DNA of 64,000 bases from Diphasiastrum complanatum (GCA_029204225.1 CM055102.1:4133056-4197055); one strand, 5' to 3'. Counted from the first letter of the stretch, positions 44,273 through 57,162 are shown. Numbers and translations: made by a program. Notes: generated by a model not told the origin, from the sequence alone.

Positions 44273-45454
44273 TGACAAATCCCCAAGATACTCGACTAGA
44301 GCAACTCAAGAGCACCTCTCACCTTAGACCAAGGAGGTCTCTGAGAAGACGAGACTAACGAAGACTGAGAGCCGAGTATGAGAGCTGAGAAATGCTAGTT
44401 AGGAATGACAAGCAAGAACTGTGTAAGCCTCATGGTGAATCTCGAAAAATGGAATGACCATGTAGGAACTAGTATTTCTAGGAAAATGTAATAAATGCAA
44501 GTAGACCCCTCTTAAAGAAACTAGAGTGAGCCACCTTTTGATGGTGACATCTAGTGGAGAGCATAATTCCACTTGTAATTTGTGTAATGTGGAAATGCCA
44601 CTAGGATGCCACCTAAGGAGCTCTCTTGTTTATTTAAGAGACCCTCTTTGAGAATATGAGCATTTTGTAAAATGTACCTACTCCATGCTGAAATGAGAAG
44701 AGCCTCCACGAGTTTTGGTGCATCCATTGAGCTCCTTGATCATGCTTGTTTCTTGATTGATGCATTCATGATCTTGCCCTTCCATCCTTTGTGTGTGGTT
44801 GTGGGTAGTAGAGTAGATTAGTTTTCTTGAGTGTATAAGATTTCCTTTCTTGCTTGTGGATTAATGTAGGAGTTAGCATTCAAGTAAGCTAAATAGGCTG
44901 GGTTTGTGGTGTAATTCTTGCATATTCTATTACAACCCTGTTCTTGATGTTCTTGGGATGTCCAATAATCAAAAGACTAGTTGGTTTCTTGATTCTTGGA
45001 CTTCTAAAATGTTGTAGATTAACTTCTTGCTTTCTTGTTTTGTTTTCTATTAATGTTGTAGATTAATTAGAGTTTCAACAACTGTTCCCTCGTCCTTTTT
45101 AGAGTAGGTAGCTGTAGGAACTGTTGAACATTCATTTGGGCTGCATGCTAATTTGTAAATGAATGTTCATGGCTTGCATTTTTTATTGAGTGTGAGTGCT
45201 TTCTAGAGAGAACGACCCTGAGTTGTCCTCTAACAAGCAGGACCAAAAAAAAACTACAACGATAACCAGTCCATTTTGTCTGATTTTGGGTAATGTAATA
45301 ACAATAAAACATCCAAAAAATGCCCAAGAAGCTTGATAACAGGCAGAACCAACCTTGAAATTGTTCTAGAACAAGAAGAAAGAACCTGAACAAGAAAGAA
45401 AAGAAGCCAACAGGTTCTGAAGTAGAGAATCTATCAACATGCATTGTCTAGAGA
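44273..45454 (+). mobile_element. 1.2 kb insertion in copia-D RT, probable solo gypsy-type LTR
   Basis: The copia-D frame breaks at LLADFD and resumes with MVDLGILHFMLDIEV at 45461. The inserted sequence around 44340-44720 resembles 57200-57570: shared GAGAGCCGAGT(A/C)TGAGAGC, a Met-rich AATGACCATGT-like block, and CCTCCACGAGTT(T/C)TGG. No target duplication was found. The right part (45060-45440) is unassigned. Confidence 0.5.
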
Positions 45455-46315
45455 ATTTCAATGGTGGACCTTGGAATTCTTCATTTCATGCTAGACATAG
45501 AAGTATCAAGAGGAATGGATTTTATTTTTATATGTCAATCCAAATATGTATTTTCTATCTTAGAGAAATTTGGAATGAAAAATTGCAAAGGATTGGACAC
45601 TCCTATGGAGCAAAATGTAAAAGCTTCTAGTAGTTGCGATGAAGCGTCCTTTGAGGACATCACATTATATAGAAGGATTATAGGCTCCCCAATATATCTA
45701 ACTATAACTAGACTTGATCTAAGTTACAATGTTGGTAAGCTAAGCCAATCTATGCAAAATCCATTACTTTGTCATTGGAAAAGTGCCAAAAAGGTGTTAA
45801 GATAGATCTTGGCTACCAAGAATAATGGCATAGTTTATCATGGAACTAATCTTGCTTTGAGAGCATATTCGGATGCTGATTTGCAAGTGACAAGGTGGAT
45901 AGGAAGTCCAAGTGATTTTGCTACCTTTCTTAGTGAATGTGTAGTGTCTTGGCTTTCCAAAAATCAAGATGCACTTTCCTCAACTAAATCAGAATACAAG
46001 ACCTTAACATCAACAACCAAGGAGGTCTCGTGGCTAAAGAGGCTATTGGTGGAGCTACAAGTCATGGAGGCCTAGGAGGAGCCACTCATCTATTGTGATA
46101 ACCAATTAGCCCAAGCACTTGCAACCAATCCACATTCCATGAAGGAGCAAACATACATAGATTGCTCACCATTTTGTGAGGGAGAAGGTTCAAGCTAAGG
46201 AGATCAAGCTTCAACATGTATCTTCATTAGATTGCCTAGCTGATATACTCACTAAAGAATTGCCAAACGTTTCATTTATCAAGTTAAGATCAGCCATAGG
46301 TGTTGTAGATTGATG
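45455..46315 (+). pseudogene. Copia-D RT C-terminus and RNase H
   Basis: It reads LGILHFMLDIEV, YRRIIGSPIYLTITRLDLSY and LSQSMQNPLLCHWKSAKKVL, a stop, then RAYSDADLQVTRWIGSPSD, STKSEYKTLTS and TKEVSWLKRLLVEL. After another stop it has LIYCDNQLAQALATNPHS and DCLADILTKELPNVSFIK. These are the RNase H landmarks of copia elements. It ends at a stop near 46313, before the purine tract. Confidence 0.8.
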
Positions 46316-46351
46316 TATAATAGATGTATCAAGCTAAAAATTGAGGAAGAG

Positions 46352-47699
46352 TGGTGGAATTGGCAATTTTTACCTTTTGTATAAGTTAATTGCTTTGTAC
46401 TTAGATGAATCCACATATGAGGGCTTATCCACATGTGTGAAATTCATGTGGAAAAATCTAGATCCATTGTACATAGCTTTCATATGAGACAAATGCAATA
46501 TTCCCTATTTTGTAGGATATACTTCCTAGAATATAGGAATCTAGGAGGTCAACACTAGCTTCCAAATGATGATGTGGCAAATGAGTGGAATATAAGCCAA
46601 AATGGATTAGATAAGTACAATGAGTCATTCTACAGAGATTACCACTTTTGTATGTATGATCCATGGATCCTTTTTGAGGTTAATGATGAGAAGCATTGTT
46701 TTGGGAGCAAATCCATGTTTTTCACTCTCTTATGTATGATCAAAGTGTGTGAATGCTTAAGAAACTTAAAGTAATCATTTTCTCTATTGGTAGGTTGTAC
46801 ACTCATTGTTTTTCACACGTGTGAGGTTGTGATACACTGAATTTTATAATGGTCAATTTTATTGACCATTCTGTCAAAAAGTCAGTGGTTTTGCTAATTG
46901 ATTCAGTACTTGTTGGTGGAGTTCACTTATTTATGTTGTTATTTATCATGGTATTGTCACGATATGTCTATTTGAGGCCCAGTTCTAAGATCAAGATATA
47001 ACATACATGGCATTGGCTATGAGCATTTTTATTATTGAAGGTCCTTATATATTTTCGGAGGCACCTTTTTCGGCTTATTGACACTCTATGCTGAGTCGTT
47101 CCTAAACTTAAGTTATACTTTTGTTGGCATTCAAAGATAGCAAGCTATTATCCTAAGTTCCAATGTTGTGCTAACTACATGGGTGGAGGCCATTTGATTG
47201 TGGAGGAGGCCTAATGCTAAGTAGCCTAAGTTAAAGATATATCTATGGGCCGACGACAAATTGAGTGCCATTAGAACGTGCCTAACCAACCGTATTAGTC
47301 ATTACACTAGACCAATTCTCTCAATCGACATATATGCAGGACGAACATGAGAGAATTGGTTGAACATCAAGGTGATCTAGGCACAGAACTGACAGCCGAT
47401 GTCCAAGAGTCTGCTAGTAAGCGAGATTGTCTGATATGGTTCATGTGAGACATAATATCTCTCACATCGACACACTGGGTGGATTTGTCACACAACGTTC
47501 AAGAAAAATTCACTAATAATGTAATAGATGTTATGCAAATGTTTTTTTTTAATCTTGAATGATATCAAATTCTTTGATGTCTGATCGTTGTCTGTGCACA
47601 TTTAGTTGTTTATTCTTATTTCGCACACTAGCTCATCCTTGTTGAATTCTCAAACGAACTATGCATGTAGGTCAGCAGTGTCTGTCTACACCCTAGAAG
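46352..47699. other. Probable copia-D 3' LTR start, then unassigned sequence with a hairpin
   Basis: An LTR probably starts at 46352, but its end was not found. It contains TTCACACGTGTGA at 46812-46824. A perfect 13-base inverted repeat lies at 47311-47323 and 47348-47360 with a 24-base loop. No gene is recognised before gypsy-3 RT begins. Confidence 0.4.
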
Positions 47700-49870
47700 A
47701 TTGTAGGTCTGATCAAGTAGTAGTTGCCGCCAGTCAGAATTGAATTCTATCTGAGTTGCCGTTTGGACTTTGTAATGTCCCAAGTACCTTTCAACTAGTT
47801 ATGCAGGCAACATTCAAAAATTATTAAAGAAAATTTATGGAGATCTTCTTGGATGATCTATGCATGCACAGGCCTTACTCTGAGCACTTATCCGACTTGG
47901 AAAAGGTGCTAAAGAAATGCCGCGAATATCAGATCTCCTTGAACCCAAAAAAATGTCAGTTTTGGATGACACATGGCCTCATACTAGGCCATATTGTATC
48001 AAGACATAGAATCACCACTGATCTATCAAAGATTAGGATCATTGTTGATCTGCCACCTCCAGGGACAATTTGCGGAGTCTATGTGTTTATGGGTCATGCC
48101 AACTACTACCGGATCTTCATTCTAGATTTTGCGGAGTTAGCACGACCAACCTACAAGCTCACAACATAACCACATTGGACAGAGGAGGCCCTATAGGCTT
48201 TCAAGAAGCTTAAAGGTGCATTGATCTCAGTGCCAATATTAAGACCACCCAATTGGTCCATAGAGTTTCATGTGCATACAGATGCATCAAAGTATGTAGT
48301 GGGAGCAGGCTTAACCTAGCCAGGAGCATGCAAAAAGGATTTTCCAATCTGATTTGCTAGTCAGCAGCTCAGTGATTCAGAGATAAACTATTCGACCACA
48401 GAGTGAGAGGCACTGGCTATAATTTATGTGGTTAAGAAATCTCAACATTATTTGATGGCCACTCATTTTTCTTTTTATACGGACCATCAACCCTTGCTTT
48501 ATGTTGTTAATAAAATTTGCAACATAGGGAGAATCAGTCGTTGGTTACTTCTGTTGTTGGAGTTTGATTTTCGGATCATCGTGCACAAGGCACAGTAGCA
48601 TTATATGGCATTTCATGTGTCGCAAATTAAAGGGAAGGAAACTGCAATCCATCCCCATGATGAGCTACTTGATGCTCCCTTGTTTCACATTGACAATGTA
48701 CCTAAATGGGCCGCAAACATAGTGAAATACTTAATGCGGGGCCAACCAGACAAATCCTTACCCAAGGTGGAACAACAGAAGTGAATTATAAAAGCTAGAC
48801 CCTAGTAGCTGATTGCTGACCAATTATATCAAAGGAGATAAAATAGTATCTTGCAAAGATGTATTCTTCCACACGAGGCCACCTAGATTATTTCAATTTA
48901 AGTGGCCATTTCACATTACAGTTTGCAAGATCTTGCAATCAGGATGATGGTGGCCAACGATTCATAAGGACAGGATTGAGTACTTGAAGAAATGCAACGT
49001 GTGCCAGAGATCTAGAAGATCGACAAGAATGAACTATGAGCTTCTACATCCAGTCCTAGCTCAAGCACCGTCTGAAAAGTGGGGATTGGACTACATTGGT
49101 CCAATTCATCCAGCTGCAAGAAGTTCACAAGCCCGATATGTTATCGTGGCTATGGATTATCTCACCAAATGGGTAGAAGCCAAGGCAGTGCGAACAACTG
49201 ATGCTCGCTCGGTGGAGATAGTCAATGATCGCGGAAGCCATTTCGTCAATAAGACCATTAAAGTCTTGTTAAAGGAATTATTCGTGATCCATAGATTCAG
49301 CACATCTTATTATCCTCGTGGTAATGGGCAAGCATAATCATCCAACAAGATCTTGTGTAGCGTTATCACGAAAACAATTGAAGCTAGCAGATCTGATTGG
49401 GAGCACAAGTTACATGCTGTTCCTTGGGCATTTAGGACAGTGTATAAGGGACTAACCACACGCCATTCCAATTGGTCTATGGTCAGGATGCAGTAATGCC
49501 AGTGGAGTTTTTGGTGCCGTCATTAAGGGTTGACATGAGATGACCCAAATCTCTACAACTGCGCCATGAAGCCTTACCTAAAGTTTGTGAGACACGCAAC
49601 TTGGCAGTACATGCACTAGCAACCGAGAGATCACGACGCAAAGCGTGGCACGATCATCGGTTACACAAGAAGGATCTTCGATCTGGAGACCTAGTCCTCA
49701 TGTATAAAACCAAGGCGTTCAAGGAAAAATTGAAGTTCACAAGCGAAGGCCGTATCGTGTTAAAGAAATCCTAAGACATGGAACTGTGAACGTTGAACAA
49801 CTTGATGGGATGCCCTTTGGTACACCCATCAACGGTAGCCGACTCCACAAGTATTGGCCACCACAGTAAG
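47700..49870 (+). pseudogene. gypsy-3 pol: RT, RNase H, integrase
   Basis: RT: LPFGLCNVPSTFQ near 47757, a stop, then MEIFLDDLCMHRPYSEHL with the DD pair kept, LNPKKCQFW and LGHIVSR. RNase H: FHVHTDASKYVVGA, INYSTTE, HYLMATHFSFYTDHQPLLYV. Integrase: LKKCNVCQRSRRSTRM (zinc part) at 48984, WGLDYIGPIHPAA and YLTKWVEAKAV. The second Asp is in NDRGSHFVN. At 49335-49337 a TAA replaces the catalytic Glu codon after NGQA. Many other stops and frameshifts follow. Domain order RT-RNase H-integrase defines Ty3/gypsy. The sublineage is uncertain, possibly the Athila/Tat side. Confidence 0.8.
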
Positions 49871-50584
49871 ACATATCTACCTAGGTGATGAACATCTATG
49901 CATACAAGAATCAGATCAAGCCCTATTGGAAGTCATCACAACAGATCTAATCAAAATAAGTCAGATCTAATTAGATCCAATCAGATCGAACCAGATCCAT
50001 CAAGATTCAGCAAGATCGGGCAAAATCTAGGCAGATAAAAAAAGATCCAATAGGTTTCAAGTGGGATCTAGATCCAGATGGGATAAAAAAGGCATCAGAT
50101 CATCATCAGAAACTACTTATCCTCAAAAAATACAGATTTGAGGCACAAATCTCGAGAAAAATATCAAAAATAGGGGTGAAAATCACTTAAATTGATGGAT
50201 CAGCAACCAAATCCTCATAACAACTCTCACAAGGCTCTCCATAGTCAAATTTGACTTGAAATGCAAGTATACACCACTCTACAAGAGTTATGGATAAGGA
50301 AATCTCAAGATATCACCAAAAATCACTAAAAAATAGCACTTTTTTCCATGATTTTTTAAGATCCTTTGGGCACTAACTCTTGTACCCTTGTCAGTTACTA
50401 AATCTGACCCAGATACATCTATAAAAATCTCTGATGGAAAAATCATCAAAGTTATGTGTATGCAAGGGTTCAGAGAGGCAGAATCTTTGGAACCGTCGCA
50501 GAGCATCAAGATCTCAAAACCAACCTTCGTAGACAACAAAATTGGAATTAGGACAGTGTAATTAACATGTTTGCAATGTTAGAT

Positions 50585-50636
<52 letters not shown>

Positions 50637-51128
50637 GAGAGTTCCCTTCTTGAGAGAGTTCAACCCTCGCGACAACCCTCGCAGGACCTGCTGAACCTTC
50701 GTAGGGCAGTCAAAACACCTATTTCGTAGACTTTTCTGAAGGTCCCTACCAATTTTGGTAAAGAACTGAACTGAGAAAAGTGCACTTCTCCTGATACGCA
50801 CTCTAATTTCCTCTATATAAGAGAAAAATTCGATTCATTTGGCACTTCATACAATAAAGCTCTGCCGAGATTTTCTATGAAATTTCAAAGTTCTTTGATT
50901 GCGACCAAACTTTGCGTATACCTCCATCTGCTATCATAACCACTCGCCATACACTCAACTCCCTCATTTTCAATCCCGTTCACGTGATATCCATCTTTCC
51001 AGTTTTTGAAAGCCTTTTCCAATGTTTTTACGCCTTTTGCCTTTTTTGAAAGCCTTTTCTTGTTTTTTTTGCCATCTCCGTCTTCTACGACATTCTCTTT
51101 ATCTTTTAATTTGATCAGCTAACATTAT
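49871..51128. other. AGATC-rich repeat stretch, (AT)n and promoter-like sequence
   Basis: From about 49905 to 50080, AGATC or AGATCTAAT-like words recur every 10-20 bases. An (AT)n run lies at 50593-50634. The motifs CCCTCGCGAC, CCCTCGCAGG and CCTTCGTAG recur around 50480-50720. CTATATAAGAG at about 50813 followed by AATAAAG suggests a TATA box and LTR-like U3/R. No gene was recognised. Confidence 0.45.
50593..50634. repeat. (AT)n microsatellite
   Basis: About 42 bases of pure AT dinucleotide. Confidence 0.95.
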
Positions 51129-53198
51129 AGCTTCCCCTTCTAGTCCCCACAATGCACCATCCAGTCCATCCGACGAAACTGACCCCAAGGACGTCATCAA
51201 GAATGACGTGTCTATACTGACATGCAAATCTGGCCACTGCCTGCAGACTTCTCCTTGGTCACACCATGGGTCCAGGCAGCTGGACCTCTCCTGCAAGCAA
51301 TGGGCATTCACCCACAGCTCTTCTATGCCACCGTTAACATGCAACTCGTTCTCATGGCCTTTGCCACTTTGGATAAGAAGAAAAGCCAGTTCTACATTCA
51401 GTATCGTGACACACTGCACCGTGTGAGTGTCAACGCTGACTCACTAGCGATAATAGAAATTGTTACTAGTAAACGCAAAAAATTCTCTCATCGAGGTGCC
51501 CCTGCCCTCATCCAACTGTTTATAACTCCACTCGGTCCTGAAAACCAGGCAAAGACTAACAATGGTTATTTGACAGAGGCTATCAATAACCATCACTCAA
51601 TCCATCACCTACCTTTCAATTCATTTCCAGCTTGCGCAAGGATCACATACAATCTAACCTTCTGAGCCAAATAGTATAATCCTATAAGGAATTCCCTAAC
51701 CCCAACGTAGTACCCTATGAATGGTCCACCTTTGTCCTCATCGAACTGAGGCAAGCCATTAAACCCAACTCGTGTGACCAAAAAAGAAGAAGCCGTCGGG
51801 CCCATTCTGTGTAACCTTGTGTACCCTCCTTGAACAGAAGCTTCGAGATTTTCAACATTCTAGTCTCCTTTCCACCGTCATTCCACATGCTAACCTCTAT
51901 CCCCCTTCCACTGTTACTACCTCCACTCACTCCACTACAACTAACACACCGGTCAACAAATGCGTGCGTGGCACCACCTCCCTCTCCGCTAGCCCTCCTC
52001 CCACAAGACATGCACTAACCCTCAACCACGTCCTGATACCACCTCTTCTACTTCCACTACTACCGTCACCACACAACCATCCACTACCGTCGTCAGTTCT
52101 GTTCCTATTGTTTCCATTTCTCCACCCCCCATCGTTATTCCAGTTTCAACTCCGTCATCCATCACATCGCTTCTTCCATCCCTCATCCCATCTCCATCCC
52201 ATTCACCCAGTTTAACCCAGATGACTCCCAAATCTCACCTAACACCTTCCGATGAATGAGTATTTTTGACAAATCTTCTCCCACTCACGCCTCCATTCTT
52301 GACACCACCCTCCAATTTCCTTCCATCTTTCTTGTTCCATCCTTTGAGCAATCCATTCTCACACCTGCTTCCACCAGTGCCACTCCTCTCACACCACCTG
52401 CACAGACTACCGAGGGCAAAAAAATATTGTCCAATGAAGCATTTTTTCAAAATGAAGTATATAAGATCCCCTCAGCGCGCTGGTCCTAAACAGCTAGAGG
52501 ATCTAGTCGAGCCAAAAGAACTCGTTGAAGACGATGCGGCTGCCGATTTGCAGATAATTCCACCACCACATCAGCAAGCACCAGCACAACAACCCCTACC
52601 GGCCGTGCCAACAGATCTCCATTCGGCATACCAACTTTTGGGCACATTTGTCCAGGACGCGATTGCCACCAAAATAATATTAGATGGCCCGTATGGTGAA
52701 ACTGGCTACTGACAACACGAAGTTGCGAGCGGAACTCACAAAGCTCCAACAAGACCTGGTAATAGCCAGCCAGCATGAGCAGATACAAAAGGACGAGGTC
52801 CTATACACCTATATCTTGAGCCTCCTCAAGTCAGTAATGGATGCCTCTGCCCAAGTCCAATAGCTCCAGCAAGCGGTAGCACAATGGCTAGCTCCCCCTC
52901 AGAGGCCCAATTACAAATCTATGAAACAGAGAATAATCGCTTGGGAGGGGAGGTTCAAGCCTTACAAGCAGAGAAGGCCGCCTGCTTATCACAACCGATA
53001 CCTGCAGATCGACCTCTTATACAAACTGAGATGAACCTGTACAGGCAGCAGATGTGGGTATACAGTCGAACTCTGAACAACTACCAAACAGAGTTTGACC
53101 GATACCGTGTGAGTGCTAACCATGAGCTCAACCAAGCCAAAAGCGCACTCAAAGCATTGCTAGACGGAAAAATAACCCCCTCTAGTAGTGGTTTATGA
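51129..53198 (+). pseudogene. Unknown decayed protein: globular N-part, Pro/Ser/Thr-rich middle, helical tail
   Basis: I do not recognise this product. The presumed start reads ATA where ATG would give ASPSSPHNAPSSPSDETDPK. A frameshift leads to 51222-51665: DFSLVTPWVQAAGPLLQAMG, FYATVNMQLVLMAFATLDKK. The middle (about 51900-52480) is rich in Pro, Ser and Thr over several frames. 52266-52712 ends SAYQLLGTFVQDAIATKIIL. The last frame 52884-53198 (MASSPSEAQLQIYETENN, NYQTEFDRYRVSANHELNQ) is predicted helical, probably coiled coil. It is co-oriented with gypsy-3 and lies 1.3 kb past its pol, so an accessory gypsy ORF is possible. A separate element or host gene is equally open. Confidence 0.4.
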
Positions 53199-55479
53199 AA
53201 GAAATTTGAACCTATCTTGGACAATGGGTGTCCGAATCACTGACAATTTGATGCCCAAACAATTAGTTTACCAGTTTGTTAACTTGAAGTAGCCGATAGT
53301 GGTATCTAAATTGCCAATGGTTAAATGTCAAATGTTTTTGCCGTCGTTATGTTTTCGTCATGCACAATGTGACTGAAAGTACAATAAATCAATAAACAAT
53401 GGGTTTGTCAGGGCATGAAGGTGCCAATATGTAGCTTAAATGTCAAATGACACGCTCTCTTAGCCATGTGGGCTTGAGCGCTGCCCCATCAATTTTAATT
53501 CAAATAATAGGCCTAAAACCAATGTAATGGTTTTTGAGGGCCAAACCACTGGTACGCTGCTAGGTGGCGAATTGTGATAGGGCCGTTCTGATAGTAACTG
53601 CTACTAGAAATGGTTCTTCTTCTCTCTCACCGGTAGGCTGTTGCTATAAGCAGGGGAGGACATCATACATACATTACGTAGAACCATTTCTAGAGATGTA
53701 ATGGATACCTGTGGCATATTATGCCCATTTTCAAATAAATTAAAAAGCACAAAATGCATGCGTTTTTTTAGAGGCAGATTTTGCTTTTTTGTTTTTACCT
53801 GTCTGTGCCCGTCCGTACGGATTCCGTACAACTGCCATGTGGCACATTTGTGTTGGTCAATCAAAGTCAAACCTGCTTATTATGTTTCGTAATGTGATTC
53901 TGAATAAAGTTCAAGTATCCATTACGCAATGGAAGGAGCCGGGCAAAGGAGGCCATTCTGCCCGGTTCGACTTTTCAAAAAAATTTAAGCTCGGCCCCTC
54001 TAAGGCTCCCGAGATTTTTTTGGAAATCCTTATGGGGTTCTGCCCGGCTCCTGAAAGATTCTCTTATGTGCCAAGAACCATGTCTAGAGATGTAAGAAGC
54101 CTGAAAGCTTCTCTTCTGTGCCAAGCTATGGAGGATTCAGCCTTTGCAATCTCTTTCGCAGCCTTTGTTAGGCACCCTGCTGTTCTCTGCTTGATAGGCA
54201 CTGAGGGTTCTTGATCTCATTATGCTATGCAGATGAATGCTTGCATATTTTGTTTTTGCCTAAGTTCTTTGGACAGAATGGCAGATGTTTGTTTGATATT
54301 ATGAATGATATAATGATCAACCTTCTACTATGAATGTTCTTATGTTTGGCTTTTAGTTTCCTGGAAGTAAAGCTGTAGGAAAAGATGCCCTTCTGTAGAT
54401 TCAGCCTAGTATAAGTCCTGGCAGATACAGACCGGTAGAGAAATGAATGTGAAACATGGTTCAGAATCTGAAGAAGGTGGATCTATTGATAGTCGTGAGG
54501 GCTTTGCTGCAGCCGTGATTACATTTGTTCTTGAGGATTGAAGCGTTGTGAAGGGAAGTCATGGAAACATCTCCATTGTGCTCAAGCATGAATACTGGAT
54601 CTGAGAAAAGAATGCCGCTATCTGACCAGCAGTCATTTCATTCAGTAAAGAGCCTCTGCTAAAATATTTTCATTGACCATAGCACCGCTGCCATCAACTT
54701 GAGGAACTATTGTGAGTGGGATTTGAATGTTCTTGCTCAGCAATGCCCTAATCTACCTCGGAAAAGCCTCCAAATCGTGATCTGAAACAGCCTGTGGAAA
54801 GGTTCTTTAGAAGCCGACGGTCATTTCTACAAGGCCGACTGCTGCTGTTTTGAGTAAAAGCCCTTACTCTCTTGCAATAAGGAGAGAGGCCAGGTCTGCA
54901 GAAGCCATGAGGCTATCATGTATAGTCAGACTGCTAGCCTGTCTGTTTGGAAGAATGTCGCTTCTTGCAATGAAAGTTGAAGTGACAGAATCATATGTTA
55001 AATCCATGAGGCACCTGAGGATCTTCCTCTCTGATCTGTGGCCGTTGAATCCGTGAAGGAGAGGCCATCGCTGCTGCCCTGATTATAGCATGTTCAATGT
55101 TTTGCATACCTGTCATTAGCTTCTCAATGGAATCTTGTATATTGAAGGCCTCTGACCTGCATTGGATTCTAACATTCTAGCCCTGTTCTGATCGCTCTTG
55201 AAGAGAGATCCGGTGCTCGCCATTGGAGACAGCTGAAATGCAAGGATCCGAATGTTCTGTGCAGACTCGAAAGGGCCTTCTGACCGCGAGCTGATAGCTG
55301 TGAAGGGTGCGACTGTGGTATGCTGCTCCTTCTTACAGTTGTTGTGGACAGGCAGTTCTCGAAAGAGTGAAGTCTATCACTGTTGCAGTCCTGCGCCTTG
55401 ACTTGAATCCAGAGAAGATTCATTGAGATAGCAAGTGCCTGAACTGAGTTTCTGGTGCCAGCATTGAAGATGTTTTATG
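53199..55479. other. Unassigned region with a hairpin
   Basis: A possible LTR start TGTGATAGGGCCG lies at about 53575. A perfect 14-base inverted repeat (CTAGAAATGGTTCT) lies at 53604-53617 and 53680-53693. A plus-strand frame at 53789-54214 (141 codons) matches nothing known to me. Similar phrases (GCTTCT(T)GCAATGAAAG) occur near 54960 and 55580. No gene can be supported. Confidence 0.35.
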
Positions 55480-57130
55480 AGGTACCACATTTTCCGATAG
55501 TGCTACCATGCCATTGAATAACCGTGAACAAGCATGGAACATGGCAAAGTTTTTGAATGTGGATTTGATGTGGGCTTATGGCTTCTGCAATGAAAGATGA
55601 AGTGAAGATGTGCTATTCTACCCGGGATTGGAGGCCTATTTGGGCTTGGATTTCCTAGATTTAGCCTTTGAAGAATGGATATATCCCGAATTGGCGTTGA
55701 TTTGGGAGTTTGTTGAATTGTGGAACAATGAGACTTTGGTTGAATCTTGCTCGTTGAAGGGCAATCATCCACCTTAGTCTTCCCCTGGTTATTGCACTTC
55801 CCATTTGAAGGCTGCGTGTTTGAGCTTGTCCGTGGACCTTGTGCTGAATTGCCTTCAAGTTGTCCTGTTGACGCTAGTCCTCTTTGTGATTTATTACTAA
55901 TAAATCTAGGCATTGAGTGCGCCAAGAGACCTGATAGAACCTACCGGATTTTCTCGATTGCCAATTTCTTGATTTCCTAAGCTACCATTGGATTAATAGA
56001 TTCTACCAGCTTTGTCTTCTATGATGTTTATGTTGCTTGTCTGCTCGAGGGTATCTCTGCGTATTTTGGGACTTTTGTTAGATTGCTTTCTTCCTCACTC
56101 GTTTCATAACTTGGTGGCACGGATTTTTCTTTTATAGTGCATTCTATTTGTAGGTGGATTGATAAACACAGGTGCATGTTGGTCTACATAAGCCAAACGC
56201 CTCTTGGCTATTTGTGAATTTTTCATCGGGCAATCTCAGCATGGATGATTAACTCCGCATTGTGAACACGAGAGATCGAATGTCGATGGACCCCTTGATG
56301 TGGACATTCAGCACAACGGTGTTTTCCTCCGCATCCATAGCATCTTACCGAGTGCAATACACCATCGCATCTAAGTTGATAGGCATATACTGGTAATAGA
56401 TTCTCCATAGGATCTTCCATAAAATAGATTGGGAGGCTATTGTGGTCCTCCATTGAGTTCGGTGACATGCAAGATGATATAACCAAAACTTCCACCTTGC
56501 CACTGTTTGTTGATGAAACTCACGATTTAGGTGGACCAATTTGACATCCATCCTTTTGGTGAGTTCCTTGTTGGCTTGATTTTGCTTGTGACCTCTAAAC
56601 AGTTGGATCTGGCTGTCTGGTCTTCTGCTCCACCTTTGGTCCATATCGAGGGTTCTTGATTGGACATCATGCACTCGGTTGATTTTCAGAACAGTATGTA
56701 CATTCGTCCTTCTCAAGAAAATTGACCGTGTGTTGCACTTAGTTGCCTTTCATAGGGTTCCATTCTTGCTTGATCATCGCTTGTTGATGACTTTTGTTCC
56801 TCTGATTTTCCATCTGATGATTCAACAATGTGATAGGGGGAATCCATCATCCCATGTGAGCTTTCCATCATGGCAGCATCCTTACAGAGTTGTGCAAGTG
56901 ATGCATAAGATGCTAATTTTGCCATACCAGATCTAATCTTTTTGGGCAGTCCAGCATAGTATTTTGCCATGATGATCTGTTAAGGAATCAAACATTTTTT
57001 CACTAGATGGAAGATCCAATAGTGAAGTCGTGGATTGTTTCATCAGGAAACGTCTTTAGTTTTGATAAACCTGTAAGGGCGGTCTCCATAGCTCAGCACT
57101 AGAATGTCGCAAAGTAGCTGGTTGGTGGAT
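55480..57130 (-). pseudogene. Retrotransposon gag remnant with two zinc knuckles (gypsy-like)
   Basis: The minus strand reads MAKYYAGLPKKIRSGMAKLA and SYASLAQLCKDAAMMES (56970-56713), resembling gag. Further down, over several frames, it reads EDPMENLLPVYAYQL and RCYGCGGKHRCAECP, then CSQCGVNHPC.DCPM, two Cys/His knuckle-like motifs. The 55925-55503 frame (SNGKCNNQGKTKVDD...) is Ser/Pro/Asn-rich. Frameshifts are numerous. No LTR is identified for it. Gypsy is the most likely class because of the gag type. Confidence 0.5.
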
Positions 57131-57162
57131 TGCTTCAAGGTCTGCACAATGATGTTAGCTAA

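Larger units (their letters stand above)
41788..46351 (+). mobile_element. Copia-D, internal region without 5' LTR, interrupted at 44273-45454
   Basis: It starts within gag and contains protease, integrase, RT and RNase H, followed by a purine tract (TTGAGGAAGAG) and a probable 3' LTR start (TGGTGGAATTGG) at 46352. Its start is fused to the end of a different copia LTR, and a 1.2 kb foreign block splits the RT. Confidence 0.8.

Noticed and set aside
53789-54214. 141-codon plus-strand frame as a gene
   Set aside because: No recognised motif, ordinary composition, and no supporting splice or promoter signals.
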